Assembly (NCBI RefSeq): GCF_003063415.1
Contig: NZ_NESK01000003.1
Span: 78,173 to 142,172 of the forward strand
Length of the DNA stretch: 64,000 nucleotides
Direction of reading: 5' to 3'
DNA from: Limnohabitans sp. 2KL-17
Lineage (GTDB): Bacteria; Pseudomonadota; Gammaproteobacteria; Burkholderiales; Burkholderiaceae_C
Positions within the stretch are counted from its first letter, which is position 1, and each line of letters starts with the position of its first letter. A program made the position numbers and the translations under genes. A model generated the notes under the pieces. That model did no database searches and had not been told where the DNA came from. It saw only the letters and a program-made list of their open reading frames with translations. Shown here piece by piece: positions 55,312-64,000 of the stretch.

Positions 55312-56601
55312 ATGAAGACTCTACAGGAATGGCTCGACTGGTGCGAGCAATTACACCCCGTGGCCATTGACATGGGGCTGGACCGGGTGAGAACCGTTGC
55401 GGACCGCATGGCGTTGCGCTTTGACTGCCCGGTCATCACCGTGGCAGGCACCAATGGCAAGGGCTCAACCTGCGCCATGCTGGAGGCAGTTTTGCTGCAA
55501 GCCGGTTACCGCACGGGTGTCTACACCTCGCCGCATTTGGTTCATTTTGAAGAGCGTTGCCGCTTGCATGGCGAGTCGGCGTCAGCTGAAACTTTTGCCG
55601 AGGCGTTTGCGGCCGTCGAGGCGGTGCGCGGTGATGTCAGCCTGACCTATTTCGAATTCAGCACCTTGGCCATCCTGCACCTGATGGCCCGGTCCAACCT
55701 GGACGTGGCCATTTTGGAGGTGGGACTGGGCGGACGGCTGGATGCCGTCAACATCATCGATGCCGACTGCGCTGTGATCACGAGCATCGACATCGACCAC
55801 ACCGCCATTTTGGGCAAAGACCGTGAAAGCATTGGTTTCGAGAAAGCGGGCATCATGCGCGCCGGGCGACCGGTGATCGTGAGCGACCCGGTGCCACCGC
55901 AAAGCGTGATCGACCATGCAAACGCCATCGGGGCTCAGTTGTGGCAGTTTGGCCGCGATTTCAATTTTTCTGGCGACAAACAACAATGGGCCTGGGCCGG
56001 GCGAGATCGCCGCTACAGCGGCATGGCTTACCCGGCTTTGCGTGGTGCCAACCAACTGATCAACGCATCGGGCGTACTGGCTGCGCTGGAGGCCTTGCGC
56101 CAGCAAATTCCAGTGACTGCCCAGGCCGTGCGCAATGGTCTGGCTATGGTGGAGTTGCCGGGGCGCTTTCAAATCGTGCCGGGTCAGCCTGTGCTGGTGC
56201 TGGATGTGGCCCACAACCCCCATTCGGTGGCCGCCTTGGCGGTCAACCTGGATGCGATGGGTTTTTACCCAACTACCCACGCAGTATTGGGTGCCATGGC
56301 TGACAAAGACCTGTTGCCCATGCTGCAGCGGGTCAACCCGATGGTGGACCGGTGGTATTTCACTGACTTGCCCCTGCCTCGTGCCGCCAAGGCGGCTGAT
56401 TTGCAGCAGATGTGGCAGGCCCAAAACACCAGATCCGATACCGATTCAAGCATTCACGCCACCCCCATGCTGGCCCTTCATGCGGCCATGAATGCTTCAG
56501 ACCCGGCTGATAGAATTGTCGTCTTTGGCTCCTTCTATACCGTGGGCGGTGTTTTGAAAGACGGCATTCCGCGTCTGCAAGCCAAACACCTCAGCCCGTG
56601 A
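55312..56601 (+). CDS. folC: Bifunctional dihydrofolate/folylpolyglutamate synthase
   Basis: This 429-residue Mur-ligase-like enzyme adds glutamate to dihydropteroate and to folates. Its ATP loop is TVAGTNGKGSTCAMLEAVLLQAGYRTGVYTSPH; other motifs are LEVGLGGRLDAVN, TSIDIDHTAILGKDRESIGFEKAGI and LDVAHNPHSVAALA. GACAAT at 55298-55303 lies 8 bases before the ATG with no ribosome-binding site. It heads the conserved order folC, SPOR protein, cvpA, purF. Confidence 0.94.
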   Translation: MKTLQEWLDWCEQLHPVAIDMGLDRVRTVADRMALRFDCPVITVAGTNGKGSTCAMLEAVLLQAGYRTGVYTSPHLVHFEERCRLHGESASAETFAEAFAAVEAVRGDVSLTYFEFSTLAILHLMARSNLDVAILEVGLGGRLDAVNIIDADCAVITSIDIDHTAILGKDRESIGFEKAGIMRAGRPVIVSDPVPPQSVIDHANAIGAQLWQFGRDFNFSGDKQQWAWAGRDRRYSGMAYPALRGANQLINASGVLAALEALRQQIPVTAQAVRNGLAMVELPGRFQIVPGQPVLVLDVAHNPHSVAALAVNLDAMGFYPTTHAVLGAMADKDLLPMLQRVNPMVDRWYFTDLPLPRAAKAADLQQMWQAQNTRSDTDSSIHATPMLALHAAMNASDPADRIVVFGSFYTVGGVLKDGIPRLQAKHLSP

Positions 56602-56611
56602 GCACCACGTC

Positions 56612-57400
56612 ATGGCCTTTTTCAAGTTCCGATTTCCTGGTCAAACAGCCTCTAACGAGGCCTTGACTTCCGGCCCCAACGAAAACCTCGAAGTCATCCG
56701 ACGTCGCGCGCGCCACCGGTTAATGGGCTCAGTGGTACTGGTGTTGGTTGCGGTGGTGGGCTTTCCGCTGCTGTTTGACACCCAGCCCCGGCCAGTTGCG
56801 GTCGACACCCCCATCGTGATCCCTGACCGTCAAAGCGCCTCGCCGCTGACCAGTGCAACGCCCGTGCCTGCAGCCCAGGCGCCCGCCAAACCCTTGCTGC
56901 CTGCGTCCGGGGCCGTACCCACGCAAGCCAGCCTTGATCAGCGCGAAGAAGTGGTGCTGCCTGCAGCCCCAATGGCCGTGACCCCCAAGCCTGAAACCGA
57001 AAAAATCGCATCCGCTGCAGAAAAGAGCCCTGACAAAGCCGCGGTAGCCAAACAGGAACCCCAAGCAGCGCCGCCCGTGAAGGCCGAAAAACCTGCTGCG
57101 GTGGCTAAACCTAAAGACGACGGCGGCAAAGCCCAGGCGCTATTGGACGGCAAGTCTGCTAAGGCGACAGCGGGTCGTGTGGTGATTCAGGTGGGCGCCT
57201 TCAGTGATCCAGCCAAAGTCCGCGATGTCCGCAGCAAACTGGAACAGGCTGGGCTGAAAACATACACCCAGGTGGTGGAAAAAGACGGCAAAAGCACCAC
57301 GCGGATCCGCGTGGGCCCCTACGAAACACGTGAAGAGGCAGACAAAATAGCGGCCCGCATCCGCAAGCTTGATTTGCCTGTGTCTGTCTTCAAGATCTGA
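56612..57400 (+). CDS. SPOR-domain cell-division protein (DedD-like)
   Basis: The 262-residue protein has a cytoplasmic N-terminus, one membrane helix (GSVVLVLVAVVGFPLLF, about residues 37-53), a long Pro/Ala/Lys-rich periplasmic linker and a C-terminal SPOR domain (VVIQVGAFSDPAKVRDVRSKLEQAGLKTYTQVV) that binds denuded septal glycan. This matches DedD. It starts 10 bases after folC and is followed by cvpA after one base. Confidence 0.88.
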   Translation: MAFFKFRFPGQTASNEALTSGPNENLEVIRRRARHRLMGSVVLVLVAVVGFPLLFDTQPRPVAVDTPIVIPDRQSASPLTSATPVPAAQAPAKPLLPASGAVPTQASLDQREEVVLPAAPMAVTPKPETEKIASAAEKSPDKAAVAKQEPQAAPPVKAEKPAAVAKPKDDGGKAQALLDGKSAKATAGRVVIQVGAFSDPAKVRDVRSKLEQAGLKTYTQVVEKDGKSTTRIRVGPYETREEADKIAARIRKLDLPVSVFKI

Positions 57401-57401
57401 C

Positions 57402-57896
57402 ATGGCGATCGCCCTCACCGATTGGATCTTGCTGGGCGTATTGCTCGCATCCATGGTGATGGGGCTTTGGCGTGGACTGGTTTACGAGGTCTTGTCGCTG
57501 GCGGGCTGGGTAGTGGCTTTTGTGGTCGCTCAGTGGCTGGCCCCCGATGTGGTGGGTTGGCTGCCCTTGATCAAGGATGCCCCCAATTCGGTGCAGTACG
57601 CCGTGGCTTTTGCGGCGGTCTTTGTGGCCACTGTGTTTGTGGCGGGCTTGGTGTCCTGGCTGATCAAGAAATTGGTGGAAACCGTGGGCCTGCGGCCGGT
57701 AGACCGCACATTGGGGGGCGCATTTGGCTTGGCGCGCGGGGTGGTTTTGCTGTTGGCATTGACGGTGGTCTTGCAGCTGACAGGACTTTCCCGTGAAGCT
57801 TGGTGGTCAACGGCCCAAGGTCCGGTCTGGCTGGAACTTGTCCTCACAGGCTTGAAACCGCTTTTGCCCCAGACCTTTGTGGAATATTTGCCCTGA
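57402..57896 (+). CDS. cvpA: CvpA-family membrane protein
   Basis: The 164-residue protein has four membrane helices and the CvpA start (ALTDWILLGVLLASMVMGLWRGLVYEVLSLAGW). In E. coli cvpA lies before purF and was linked to colicin V export; more recent work ties it to envelope stress tolerance. ATG 57402 begins one base after the SPOR gene ends. purF follows after 38 bases. Confidence 0.92.
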   Translation: MAIALTDWILLGVLLASMVMGLWRGLVYEVLSLAGWVVAFVVAQWLAPDVVGWLPLIKDAPNSVQYAVAFAAVFVATVFVAGLVSWLIKKLVETVGLRPVDRTLGGAFGLARGVVLLLALTVVLQLTGLSREAWWSTAQGPVWLELVLTGLKPLLPQTFVEYLP

Positions 57897-57934
57897 ATTT
57901 TTCGGGGCGGTTCGATTTTTGAACGGGAAAAAGA

Positions 57935-59449
57935 ATGTGTGGAATTGTCGGCATTGTGAGCAGTGCACCTGTTAACCAGTTGATCTATGACGCCTTGTTG
58001 CTGCTGCAACACCGGGGTCAGGATGCGGCGGGTATCGTGACGCAGCTCGATCGCAAGTTTTTCATGCACAAAGCCAAAGGCATGGTTCGGGATGTATTTC
58101 GCACCCGCAACATGCGCAGCCTGCCTGGCAACTGTGGTTTGGGCCAGGTGCGTTATCCCACAGCGGGCAATGCCTTCAGCGAAGATGAGGCGCAGCCTTT
58201 TTATGTCAACGCCCCATTCGGGTTGGTGCTGGTGCACAACGGCAACCTGACCAATGCCCACGCCCTCAAAGCTGAGCTGTTTTCCAACGATCACCGCCAT
58301 ATCAATACTGACAGTGATTCCGAAGTTTTGCTCAACGTGCTGGCCCACGAGCTTGAGAAAACCACGCGTGGACTGCCCCTCAAGCCAATCGACGTGTTTG
58401 AGGCCGTGCGCGGCGTGAACCGCCGTGTCAAAGGCTCTTACGCGGTGATCGCCCTCATTGCAGGTCATGGCCTGGTGGCTTTTCGTGACCCGCACGGCAT
58501 TCGCCCCTTGTGCATGGGTCGCAGTGCCGATGGCACCATCATGCTGGCCAGCGAGTCGGTGGCCCTGGACGGCACTGCCCACCAGTTCGAGCGCGATGTG
58601 GCGCCGGGTGAGGCCATTTTTGTGGACCTTGAAGGCCGGCTGCACAGCGAGGCTTGCAGCGACAAGGCCCAGCTGAGTCCCTGCATTTTTGAATACGTGT
58701 ACCTGGCACGACCTGATTCGACCATGGACGGCATCTCGGTCTACCAGGCCCGATTGAACCTGGGTGAGAGCCTGGCCAAACGCGTGATTTCCACGGTGCC
58801 GCCCAGCGACATCGATGTGGTGATTCCGATCCCCGAGTCCAGCCGCCCCAGTGCCACCCAACTGGCCCATTTGCTGGGAATTCCTTACCGCGAAGGTTTT
58901 GTAAAAAACCGATATGTGGGCCGCACTTTCATCATGCCGGGGCAGGCTGTTCGTAAAAAATCCGTGCGCCAAAAACTCAACACCATCGTGAGTGAATTCA
59001 AGGGCCGCAACGTGCTGCTGGTTGACGATTCCATTGTGCGTGGCACCACCAGCCGCGAGATCGTACAGATGGCGCGTGACGCGGGCGCACGCAAGGTCTA
59101 CATGGCCAGCGCTGCACCACCCGTGCGTTACCCCAACGTGTATGGCATCGATATGCCGACCAAAGAAGAACTGGTGGCGCATGGCCGCAGCATCGAAGAA
59201 ATTCGCCAGATCATCGGTTGCGATGCCCTGATCTACCAGGACGTTGATGCCATGAAAACAGCCGTGGCCCACGCTCGAGTGAATGCTGCCGGGGCCTTGT
59301 CCGATTTCGATGCATCCTGCTTTGACGGCGTGTATGTGACCGGTGACATCTCTGCCGCAGACATCAGCCGACTGAACGAAACCCGACTCCAGGCGGAGGA
59401 GGGTGATGAAGATAATTCGCGTTTGGCCTTGCCAAACGCAAGCGTGTGA
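57935..59449 (+). CDS. purF: Amidophosphoribosyltransferase PurF
   Basis: The 504-residue enzyme makes phosphoribosylamine from PRPP and glutamine, the first step of purine synthesis. It starts with the N-terminal nucleophile Cys2 (MCGIVGIVS) of the glutaminase domain; the PRPP-binding motif VLLVDDSIVRGTTSREIV lies near residue 363. AAAAAG precedes the ATG. It follows cvpA and is followed by metZ after 9 bases. Confidence 0.95.
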   Translation: MCGIVGIVSSAPVNQLIYDALLLLQHRGQDAAGIVTQLDRKFFMHKAKGMVRDVFRTRNMRSLPGNCGLGQVRYPTAGNAFSEDEAQPFYVNAPFGLVLVHNGNLTNAHALKAELFSNDHRHINTDSDSEVLLNVLAHELEKTTRGLPLKPIDVFEAVRGVNRRVKGSYAVIALIAGHGLVAFRDPHGIRPLCMGRSADGTIMLASESVALDGTAHQFERDVAPGEAIFVDLEGRLHSEACSDKAQLSPCIFEYVYLARPDSTMDGISVYQARLNLGESLAKRVISTVPPSDIDVVIPIPESSRPSATQLAHLLGIPYREGFVKNRYVGRTFIMPGQAVRKKSVRQKLNTIVSEFKGRNVLLVDDSIVRGTTSREIVQMARDAGARKVYMASAAPPVRYPNVYGIDMPTKEELVAHGRSIEEIRQIIGCDALIYQDVDAMKTAVAHARVNAAGALSDFDASCFDGVYVTGDISAADISRLNETRLQAEEGDEDNSRLALPNASV

Positions 59450-59458
59450 GCCCAAACC

Positions 59459-60670
59459 ATGACCGAAGCTTCCCGATTTGACAACCTGCACATCGAAACT
59501 CTGGCTGTGCATGCTGCTGTAGAGCGAAGCCAGTACGGAGAAAATTCCGAAGCGCTGTACCTGACCAGCGGTTATGTGCAACCCACCGCTGAAGCGGCGG
59601 CACGCCGTTTTGCAGGTGATGAAGAAGGTTACACCTACGGCCGTTACGGCAACCCCACCGTGAGCAGCATGGAAATGCGATTGGCCGCGTTGGAAGGCAC
59701 GGAAGCCGCCATGGGCACGGCTTCAGGCATGTCGGCCATCCTGACGATGTGTCTGGGCTTGCTCAAGGCAGGTGACCATGTGGTGTGTTCGCGCTCCATG
59801 TTCGGCTCAACCATCAAGCTGATCGGGTCTGATCTGGCCAAGTTCGGGGTCGAGTCCAGTTTCGTGTCACAGACTGATTTGCAAGAATGGCAAGCGGCCA
59901 TCCGTCCCAACACCAAACTGCTGTTCGCCGAAACGCCCACCAACCCGCTGACCGAGGTTTGTGACATTCAGGCATTGGCTGATATGGCGCACAACGCCGG
60001 CGCCCTGTTCGCAGTGGACAACTGCTTTGCCACACCGGCTTTGCAGCGACCCGCGGCGATGGGCGCGGACATCATCACGCACTCCGGTACCAAATACCTC
60101 GATGGGCAGGGCCGTGTTGTGGCGGGCGCATTGTGTGCCTCTCAGCAAATGATCACCGAGAAGTTTCTGCCGGTCATGAAAAGCGGGGGCATGACGCTCG
60201 CGCCATTCAATGCCTGGGTCGTGCTCAAAGGTCTCGAAACCCTGGACCTGCGCATGCGGGCTCAGACCGCCCGTGCCCAAATTTTGGCCGAATGGCTGGA
60301 AAAGCACCCGGCCGTGGCGCGCGTTCATTACCCTGGTTTGGCCAGCCACCCCCAGCACGATCTGGCCATGCGCCAAATGTCTGGCCTGGGGGGGGCAGTC
60401 CTGTCATTCGATGTGAAAGCCGACAACCCCGAAACATCGCGTGCACGTGCTTTCCATGTCATGGACCAAATGCAAATGTTGCCCTTGACCACCAACCTGG
60501 GCGATACCAAAACCCTGGTGGCCCATCCCGCCAGCACATCGCATGGTCGCCTGACCGAAGCGCAGCGCCAGGCCGCAGGCATCGGCCAAAGCCTGATCCG
60601 GGTTGCGGTCGGCCTGGAATACCCGCAAGACGTTCAAAAAGACCTGGCCCGTGGTCTCGATACCCTTTGA
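59459..60670 (+). CDS. metZ: O-succinylhomoserine sulfhydrylase
   Basis: This 403-residue PLP enzyme of the Cys/Met metabolism family makes homocysteine from O-succinylhomoserine and sulfide. Seen are [66 protein letters not shown] and the PLP-lysine segment [17 protein letters not shown]. The order purF-metZ is common in Burkholderiales and pseudomonads, which supports metZ over metB or metY. gltX starts one base after its stop. Confidence 0.9.
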   Translation: MTEASRFDNLHIETLAVHAAVERSQYGENSEALYLTSGYVQPTAEAAARRFAGDEEGYTYGRYGNPTVSSMEMRLAALEGTEAAMGTASGMSAILTMCLGLLKAGDHVVCSRSMFGSTIKLIGSDLAKFGVESSFVSQTDLQEWQAAIRPNTKLLFAETPTNPLTEVCDIQALADMAHNAGALFAVDNCFATPALQRPAAMGADIITHSGTKYLDGQGRVVAGALCASQQMITEKFLPVMKSGGMTLAPFNAWVVLKGLETLDLRMRAQTARAQILAEWLEKHPAVARVHYPGLASHPQHDLAMRQMSGLGGAVLSFDVKADNPETSRARAFHVMDQMQMLPLTTNLGDTKTLVAHPASTSHGRLTEAQRQAAGIGQSLIRVAVGLEYPQDVQKDLARGLDTL

Positions 60671-60671
60671 T

Positions 60672-62057
60672 ATGACGAAAATTCGCACCCGTTTTGCCCC
60701 ATCACCCACCGGCTTCATTCACCTGGGTAACATCCGCTCGGCTTTGTACCCTTGGGCCTTTGCCCGCGCCACTGGCGGCGACTTCATCTTGCGCATTGAA
60801 GACACCGATCTAGACCGCTCCACGCAAGCTTCTGTGGACGTGATCATCGAAGGCATGGCTTGGCTGGGGCTGGACCACGACGAAGGTCCCTATTACCAAA
60901 TGCAGCGCATGGACCGCTACAAAGAGGTGCTCGCCGATTTGCAAGCTGCTGGCCACGTCTACCCTTGCTACATGAGCATGGAAGCGCTCGACGCTCTGCG
61001 CGAGCGCCAAATGGCCAACAAGGAAAAGCCCCGTTACGACGGCACATGGCGCCCGGCGCCGGGCAAGACCTTGCCAACGATTCCTGAAGGCGTCAAGCCT
61101 GTGCTGCGCTTCAAAAATCCAATCGGTGGGGTGGTGGCATGGGACGATAAAGTCAAAGGCCGCATCGAAATCAGCAACGACGAGCTGGACGATTTGGTGA
61201 TTGCTCGCCCGGACGGCACGCCCACGTACAACTTCTGCGTGGTGGTGGACGACATCGACATGGCAATCACGCATGTGATCCGCGGCGATGACCACGTGAA
61301 CAATACACCTCGCCAGATCAACATCTTCAAGGCCTTGGGCAAAGAGCCGCCGATCTACGCCCACCTGCCCACCGTGCTGAACGAGCAGGGCGAGAAGATG
61401 AGCAAGCGCAATGGTGCCAAGGCCGTGACGGTTTACCGCGACGAGGGCTATCTGCCCGATGCCATGGTCAACTACCTGGCGCGCCTCGGCTGGAGCCACG
61501 GCGACGATGAGATTTTCAGCCGCGCCCAATTTCTGGAGTGGTTCAATCTGGACCACTTGGGGCGGAGTGCTGCACAGTTCGACGAAGCCAAGCTCAAGTG
61601 GGTCAATGCGCAGCACCTCAAGGCCATGGACGATGTTCAATTGGCAGCCCACGTTCAGCCCTTTATGGACAAACTGGGTGTGGTGGCAGATGAGCGGCTG
61701 GCCAGCATTTGTGGCTTGTTCAAAGACCGTTGTGACACCTTGATGGTCTTGGCCAAATGGATCTCGGCCTTTTACCTGGACGTGGTGCCCAACGCAGAAG
61801 AAAAAGCACAACATGTGACCGACGCGGTCAAGCCTGCATTGACGGCTTTGGCCGACAAGCTGGCCAAGTGCGTCTGGGACAAGACCTCAATTGCTGCGGC
61901 CATCAAGGAGACGCTGGCTGAAACGGGTCTCAAGATGCCTCAGATCGCCATGCCTGTGCGGGTGCTGGTGATGGGCACGGCCCAGACCCCATCGCTCGAC
62001 GCCGTGCTGGCCTTGAGCCAGAGAGAAAAAATAGTGGGGTGTTTGAGAAACCCATAA
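60672..62057 (+). CDS. gltX: Glutamyl-tRNA synthetase
   Basis: The 461-residue class I synthetase charges tRNA-Glu. It has the HIGH-type motif [20 protein letters not shown], the ADTD-like region [10 protein letters not shown] and [11 protein letters not shown]. The length and all domains are normal. ATG 60672 starts one base after metZ ends, so it is probably read with metZ; the tRNA cluster that follows includes a tRNA-Glu gene. Confidence 0.95.
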   Translation: MTKIRTRFAPSPTGFIHLGNIRSALYPWAFARATGGDFILRIEDTDLDRSTQASVDVIIEGMAWLGLDHDEGPYYQMQRMDRYKEVLADLQAAGHVYPCYMSMEALDALRERQMANKEKPRYDGTWRPAPGKTLPTIPEGVKPVLRFKNPIGGVVAWDDKVKGRIEISNDELDDLVIARPDGTPTYNFCVVVDDIDMAITHVIRGDDHVNNTPRQINIFKALGKEPPIYAHLPTVLNEQGEKMSKRNGAKAVTVYRDEGYLPDAMVNYLARLGWSHGDDEIFSRAQFLEWFNLDHLGRSAAQFDEAKLKWVNAQHLKAMDDVQLAAHVQPFMDKLGVVADERLASICGLFKDRCDTLMVLAKWISAFYLDVVPNAEEKAQHVTDAVKPALTALADKLAKCVWDKTSIAAAIKETLAETGLKMPQIAMPVRVLVMGTAQTPSLDAVLALSQREKIVGCLRNP

Positions 62058-62131
62058 ATTTCTGTCTATAATCCAAGACTCGACGCCAACGAGGCACAAC
62101 GAAAAGCATCACTGTTTGACGTTGACCATAG

Positions 62132-62207
<76 letters not shown>

Positions 62208-62245
62208 AAGTGTCGAGATGATTCATCAGAATCAGTCCAGGTTAT

Positions 62246-62321
62246 GACCCTATCGTCTAGAGGCCTAGGACATCACCCTTTCACGGTGAGTACCGGGGTT
62301 CGAATCCCCGTAGGGTCGCCA
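62246..62321 (+). tRNA. tRNA-Glu (TTC)
   Basis: Acceptor GACCCTA pairs with TAGGGTC, anticodon stem CACC/GGTG holds CTTTCAC with anticodon TTC, the T-arm is CGGGGTTCGAATCCCCG and CCA is encoded. Confidence 0.95.
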
Positions 62322-62378
62322 AGTTTTGTGGCACTTGGTCAGTTTGCAACTGCATACTGACGCGAGCTACAGCTATCA

Positions 62379-62455
62379 GGAGTGGTAGTTCAGTTGGTTA
62401 GAATACCGGCCTGTCACGCCGGGGGTCGCGGGTTCGAGTCCCGTCCACTCCGCCA
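62379..62455 (+). tRNA. tRNA-Asp (GTC)
   Basis: Acceptor GGAGTGG pairs with CCACTCC, the D-arm is GTTCAGTTGGTTAGAAT, the anticodon loop CTGTCAC gives GTC, the T-arm is GCGGGTTCGAGTCCCGT and CCA is encoded. Accessory DNA begins downstream. Confidence 0.95.
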
Positions 62456-62528
62456 AGACTTCCTGTAAGTCGTTGATTTGAAAAAGCTTTTTAGCCTATC
62501 AGACATCGACTCACAAGTCAACTCACAG

Positions 62529-62566
62529 TGCCGTAGCGAGTCAAACCGCTACGGCATTTTGTTTTT
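62529..62566 (+). terminator. Terminator of the tRNA cluster
   Basis: TGCCGTAGCG and CGCTACGGCA form a 10-bp stem with an 8-base loop, followed by TTTTGTTTTT. The remaining bases of the 409-base gap (62456-62864) show no gene. Confidence 0.88.
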
Positions 62567-62864
62567 CTGCCTAGGCTTTTTTCGGACACTTTTGCCGTAG
62601 GCGCTTGGATCTACGCGCAGGCTGCCAAAGTTTTACGGTTTGGCTGATGCGCACCGATTAGCGCTGGCCTGAGTCATACTGAATAAGTCACCGCGACGAA
62701 ACCCGATGTAGTCGGCAAGCGGCTGGCAGTGCACGCGGTACAGCTTTTCAGCCTCTGCAGTTCAGCAGAGCAATCTCACTCCCCATTTTGATTCTGGGTT
62801 CAGTCATTGGCTGGGCTGGCTTTGCCGTGCGCGTCATTTTTAACCTACGCACAGGAGCATCTTC

Positions 62865-63365
62865 ATGGCAACAAACCCCACCACATCCACCTCATTCCAA
62901 CCTGCATTCAAGCGGGTCGCCCAGCAAGACAGACACGACGATACTTTCGCGGCCATCGCCATTCTTTCCGGCAAGACGCTGGACTCGGTTATGCGCAGGG
63001 CTGAGACCATGGGGCTACCGAGGGTTGGCCCATACCATGGCGCTATCACGGGGGACTTGATTGCGAAACTGTTAGCTGCAGAAGGGCTGGTAGCCACAGT
63101 ATGGAAAGAGTGTTCCTCGTTCGAGGACTTGCCTTCAGTGGCGCTCGTAATGGTGGATTACGACGAATCCCTTGAGTTGGGGAGGTGTCTGGTTTATCAC
63201 GTCATGGAGTTAGAAGGCGGAAAAATCGCGCAGCACTATATCGTTGACCCTTATCCACATGCTGACCGTAGCCTCCACATTCGAGTCGGCACGGCAGCTT
63301 TAGCGGGGTTGACTCCCAGTTGGTACATCGGTGTGACGCAGATGCAAAAACCAGCCACGAAGTAA
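62865..63365 (+). CDS. Hypothetical protein, 166 aa, possible papain-like/C39-like fold
   Basis: I cannot assign this protein firmly. AGGAG lies 8 bases before the ATG, which supports a real gene. The order FAAIAILSGKTLDSVMRRAETMGL, then LVYHVMELEGGKIAQHYIVDPYPH with His and Asp recalls the second half of small C39-like cysteine-peptidase folds, but no clear catalytic Cys is seen at the N-terminus. It lies in accessory DNA between the tRNA cluster and an IS21-family end, so it is probably mobile cargo. Confidence 0.6.
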   Translation: MATNPTTSTSFQPAFKRVAQQDRHDDTFAAIAILSGKTLDSVMRRAETMGLPRVGPYHGAITGDLIAKLLAAEGLVATVWKECSSFEDLPSVALVMVDYDESLELGRCLVYHVMELEGGKIAQHYIVDPYPHADRSLHIRVGTAALAGLTPSWYIGVTQMQKPATK

Positions 63366-63368
63366 GCC

Positions 63369-63634
63369 ATGCGCGGCCCCTATCTGTTTCCGGCACTGGC
63401 AGGCCAGACCGTCGTGGCATTGCGTGTTTGTGAACCGTGGGTTACCGCGCTACCACCAAAAGTAGGCCCTGCAAGTTTGTTCGGTGCCATCGTCCTTCAA
63501 TGCAACCAGCATGCTCTGCTGTGTCATGCTCCCTTGCGCTACATGGCGAATCCGAAAGGCAGCAAGTTTGGTTTGAACGGTGGTGGGTTCGCCGAACTGC
63601 CATTCCGAGCTAGCCTCTGCGAAGTCGAGGCCCT
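63369..63634 (+). pseudogene. Possible small gene cut by the IS21-family end
   Basis: A frame begins with ATG three bases after the previous stop and runs into the IS terminal repeats at about 63634, where it becomes IS sequence. The protein part before the IS (about 88 residues, containing MRGPYLFPALAGQ) is unrecognised. It may be a real gene truncated by the insertion or a chance frame; no ribosome-binding site is clear. Confidence 0.25.
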
Positions 63635-64000
63635 GATGGCCAGTCCAAATTCCCCCACCCGTGGCCACCCCAAATTCCCCCAGGCAGCGCAGCCAGATTA
63701 TGACGTTTCCAGATTGACGTCCAAGCGTGCCGCCGCCTCCTTGAGCCTGTAGCTCTTGCCCTCAAACTCCAGCATCACGCAGCGGTGCATCAACCTGTCA
63801 AGAATCGTGCTGGCCATGGTCATATCCCCCAGATATTTGCCCCAGTCCTGCACCACCCTGTTGGATGTCACTACTAAGGCGCGGCGCAGCTTGTAGCGCT
63901 GGTGCACGATGGCCTGCAACACCTCTGCCGCCTCCGCCGTGATACGCCTGGCCAGAAACAAATCGTCCACGATCAGCAAATCCGGCTTGACCCACTCTCG
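63634..64000. mobile_element. IS21-family insertion sequence, one end (continues past the window)
   Basis: The proposed terminus starts TGATGGCCAG at 63634. CCAAATTCCCCCA occurs twice in direct orientation (63645-63657 and 63670-63682, 25-base step), matching the multiple terminal repeats of IS21-family elements. The leftward istB gene follows; istA and the other end should lie beyond 64000. Confidence 0.75.
63698..64000 (-). CDS. istB: IstB-like helper ATPase of an IS21-family element (partial)
   Basis: The reading frame is open to the window edge, so only the C-terminal part of about 100 residues is present. Walker B is visible as DLLIVDDLFL, followed by HQRYKLRRALVVTSNRVVQDWGKYLGD (sensor region) and TILDRLMHRCVMLEFEGKSYRLKEA, all typical of IstB. 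IstB is the DnaC/DnaA-related ATPase that helps the IstA transposase choose target DNA. The start and Walker A lie beyond the window. Confidence 0.9.
   Translation of the reverse strand, partial: REWVKPDLLIVDDLFLARRITAEAAEVLQAIVHQRYKLRRALVVTSNRVVQDWGKYLGDMTMASTILDRLMHRCVMLEFEGKSYRLKEAAARLDVNLETS

Noticed and set aside
57530..59581. 683-codon open frame antisense to cvpA and purF
   Set aside because: It is the reverse-strand shadow of purF in GC-rich DNA, with His/Gly/Gln-rich nonsense composition and no family features.

Overview
The window looks like a chromosome segment of a freshwater-type betaproteobacterium of the Burkholderiales, most likely Comamonadaceae (Limnohabitans/Rhodoferax/Polaromonas-like). 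The grounds are the gene orders nadK-recN-rapZ / hrcA, pth-rplY-prs-tRNA-Gln-ispE-lolB-TPR / mutM-mutY and folC-SPOR-cvpA-purF-metZ-gltX, a Bug-type tricarboxylate receptor, and a group I intron in tRNA-Ile(CAU) of the type known from Azoarcus. The genus is inference; no 16S gene is present.

Region 1 (1 to about 11,224) is an AT-rich integrated mobile element whose left end lies outside the window. It carries, left to right: an orphan adenine-type DNA methyltransferase, small hypotheticals, a protein of exact 23-residue WYxNG/HRxDGPA repeats, an XRE regulator, an outer-membrane barrel, a lipoprotein and small envelope proteins, a ColE2-type plasmid replicase with a candidate origin just downstream, a divergent restriction-modification pair (PvuII-like N4-cytosine methyltransferase plus an unfamiliar putative endonuclease), an H-NS-like silencer, and a tyrosine integrase at the right end. 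It reads as an integrative plasmid. It is inserted in rarA: the chromosome resumes inside the rarA reading frame, just past Walker B, so rarA is split.

Region 2 (about 11.2-45 kb) is core chromosome. It holds a livHMGF branched-chain amino acid ABC operon without its binding protein, a Bug receptor pseudogene with a stop codon in its signal peptide, a 2Fe-2S flavin reductase, purT, an adenosine kinase, radC, slpA-ispH, serS followed by tRNA-Ser(CGA), a NarL-type response regulator, trpS with a DUF1508-like tail, a run of housekeeping genes (M50 protease, YciO, DMT transporter, PHP phosphatase, ferredoxin, pth, rplY, prs, tRNA-Gln, ispE, lolB, TPR), the oxidised-guanine repair pair mutM-mutY, and rapZ-recN-nadK divergent from hrcA. 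It ends with tRNA-Ile(CAU) interrupted by a roughly 203-nt group I intron.

Region 3 (45-62.5 kb) holds an orphan HTH-receiver regulator, an acyl-CoA ligase / luciferase-like oxidoreductase / MetE-like trio, a hemerythrin, a 2OG-Fe dioxygenase-like protein, yajQ, murB, a striking nested inverted-repeat locus, argG, ppnP, a glycine-zipper protein, an ArsC-like protein, the folC-to-gltX block and three tRNAs (Ala-GGC, Glu-TTC, Asp-GTC).

Region 4 (62.5-64 kb) is accessory DNA beyond the tRNA cluster: one unknown gene, an interrupted ORF and the end of an IS21-family element (istB) that runs off the window.

Several core genes (serS, murB, folC, pth, ispE, nadK, hrcA, the TPR gene) have a -10-like hexamer only 6-8 nt before the start codon and no Shine-Dalgarno sequence, which suggests leaderless transcription. 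No CRISPR array or rRNA gene was seen.
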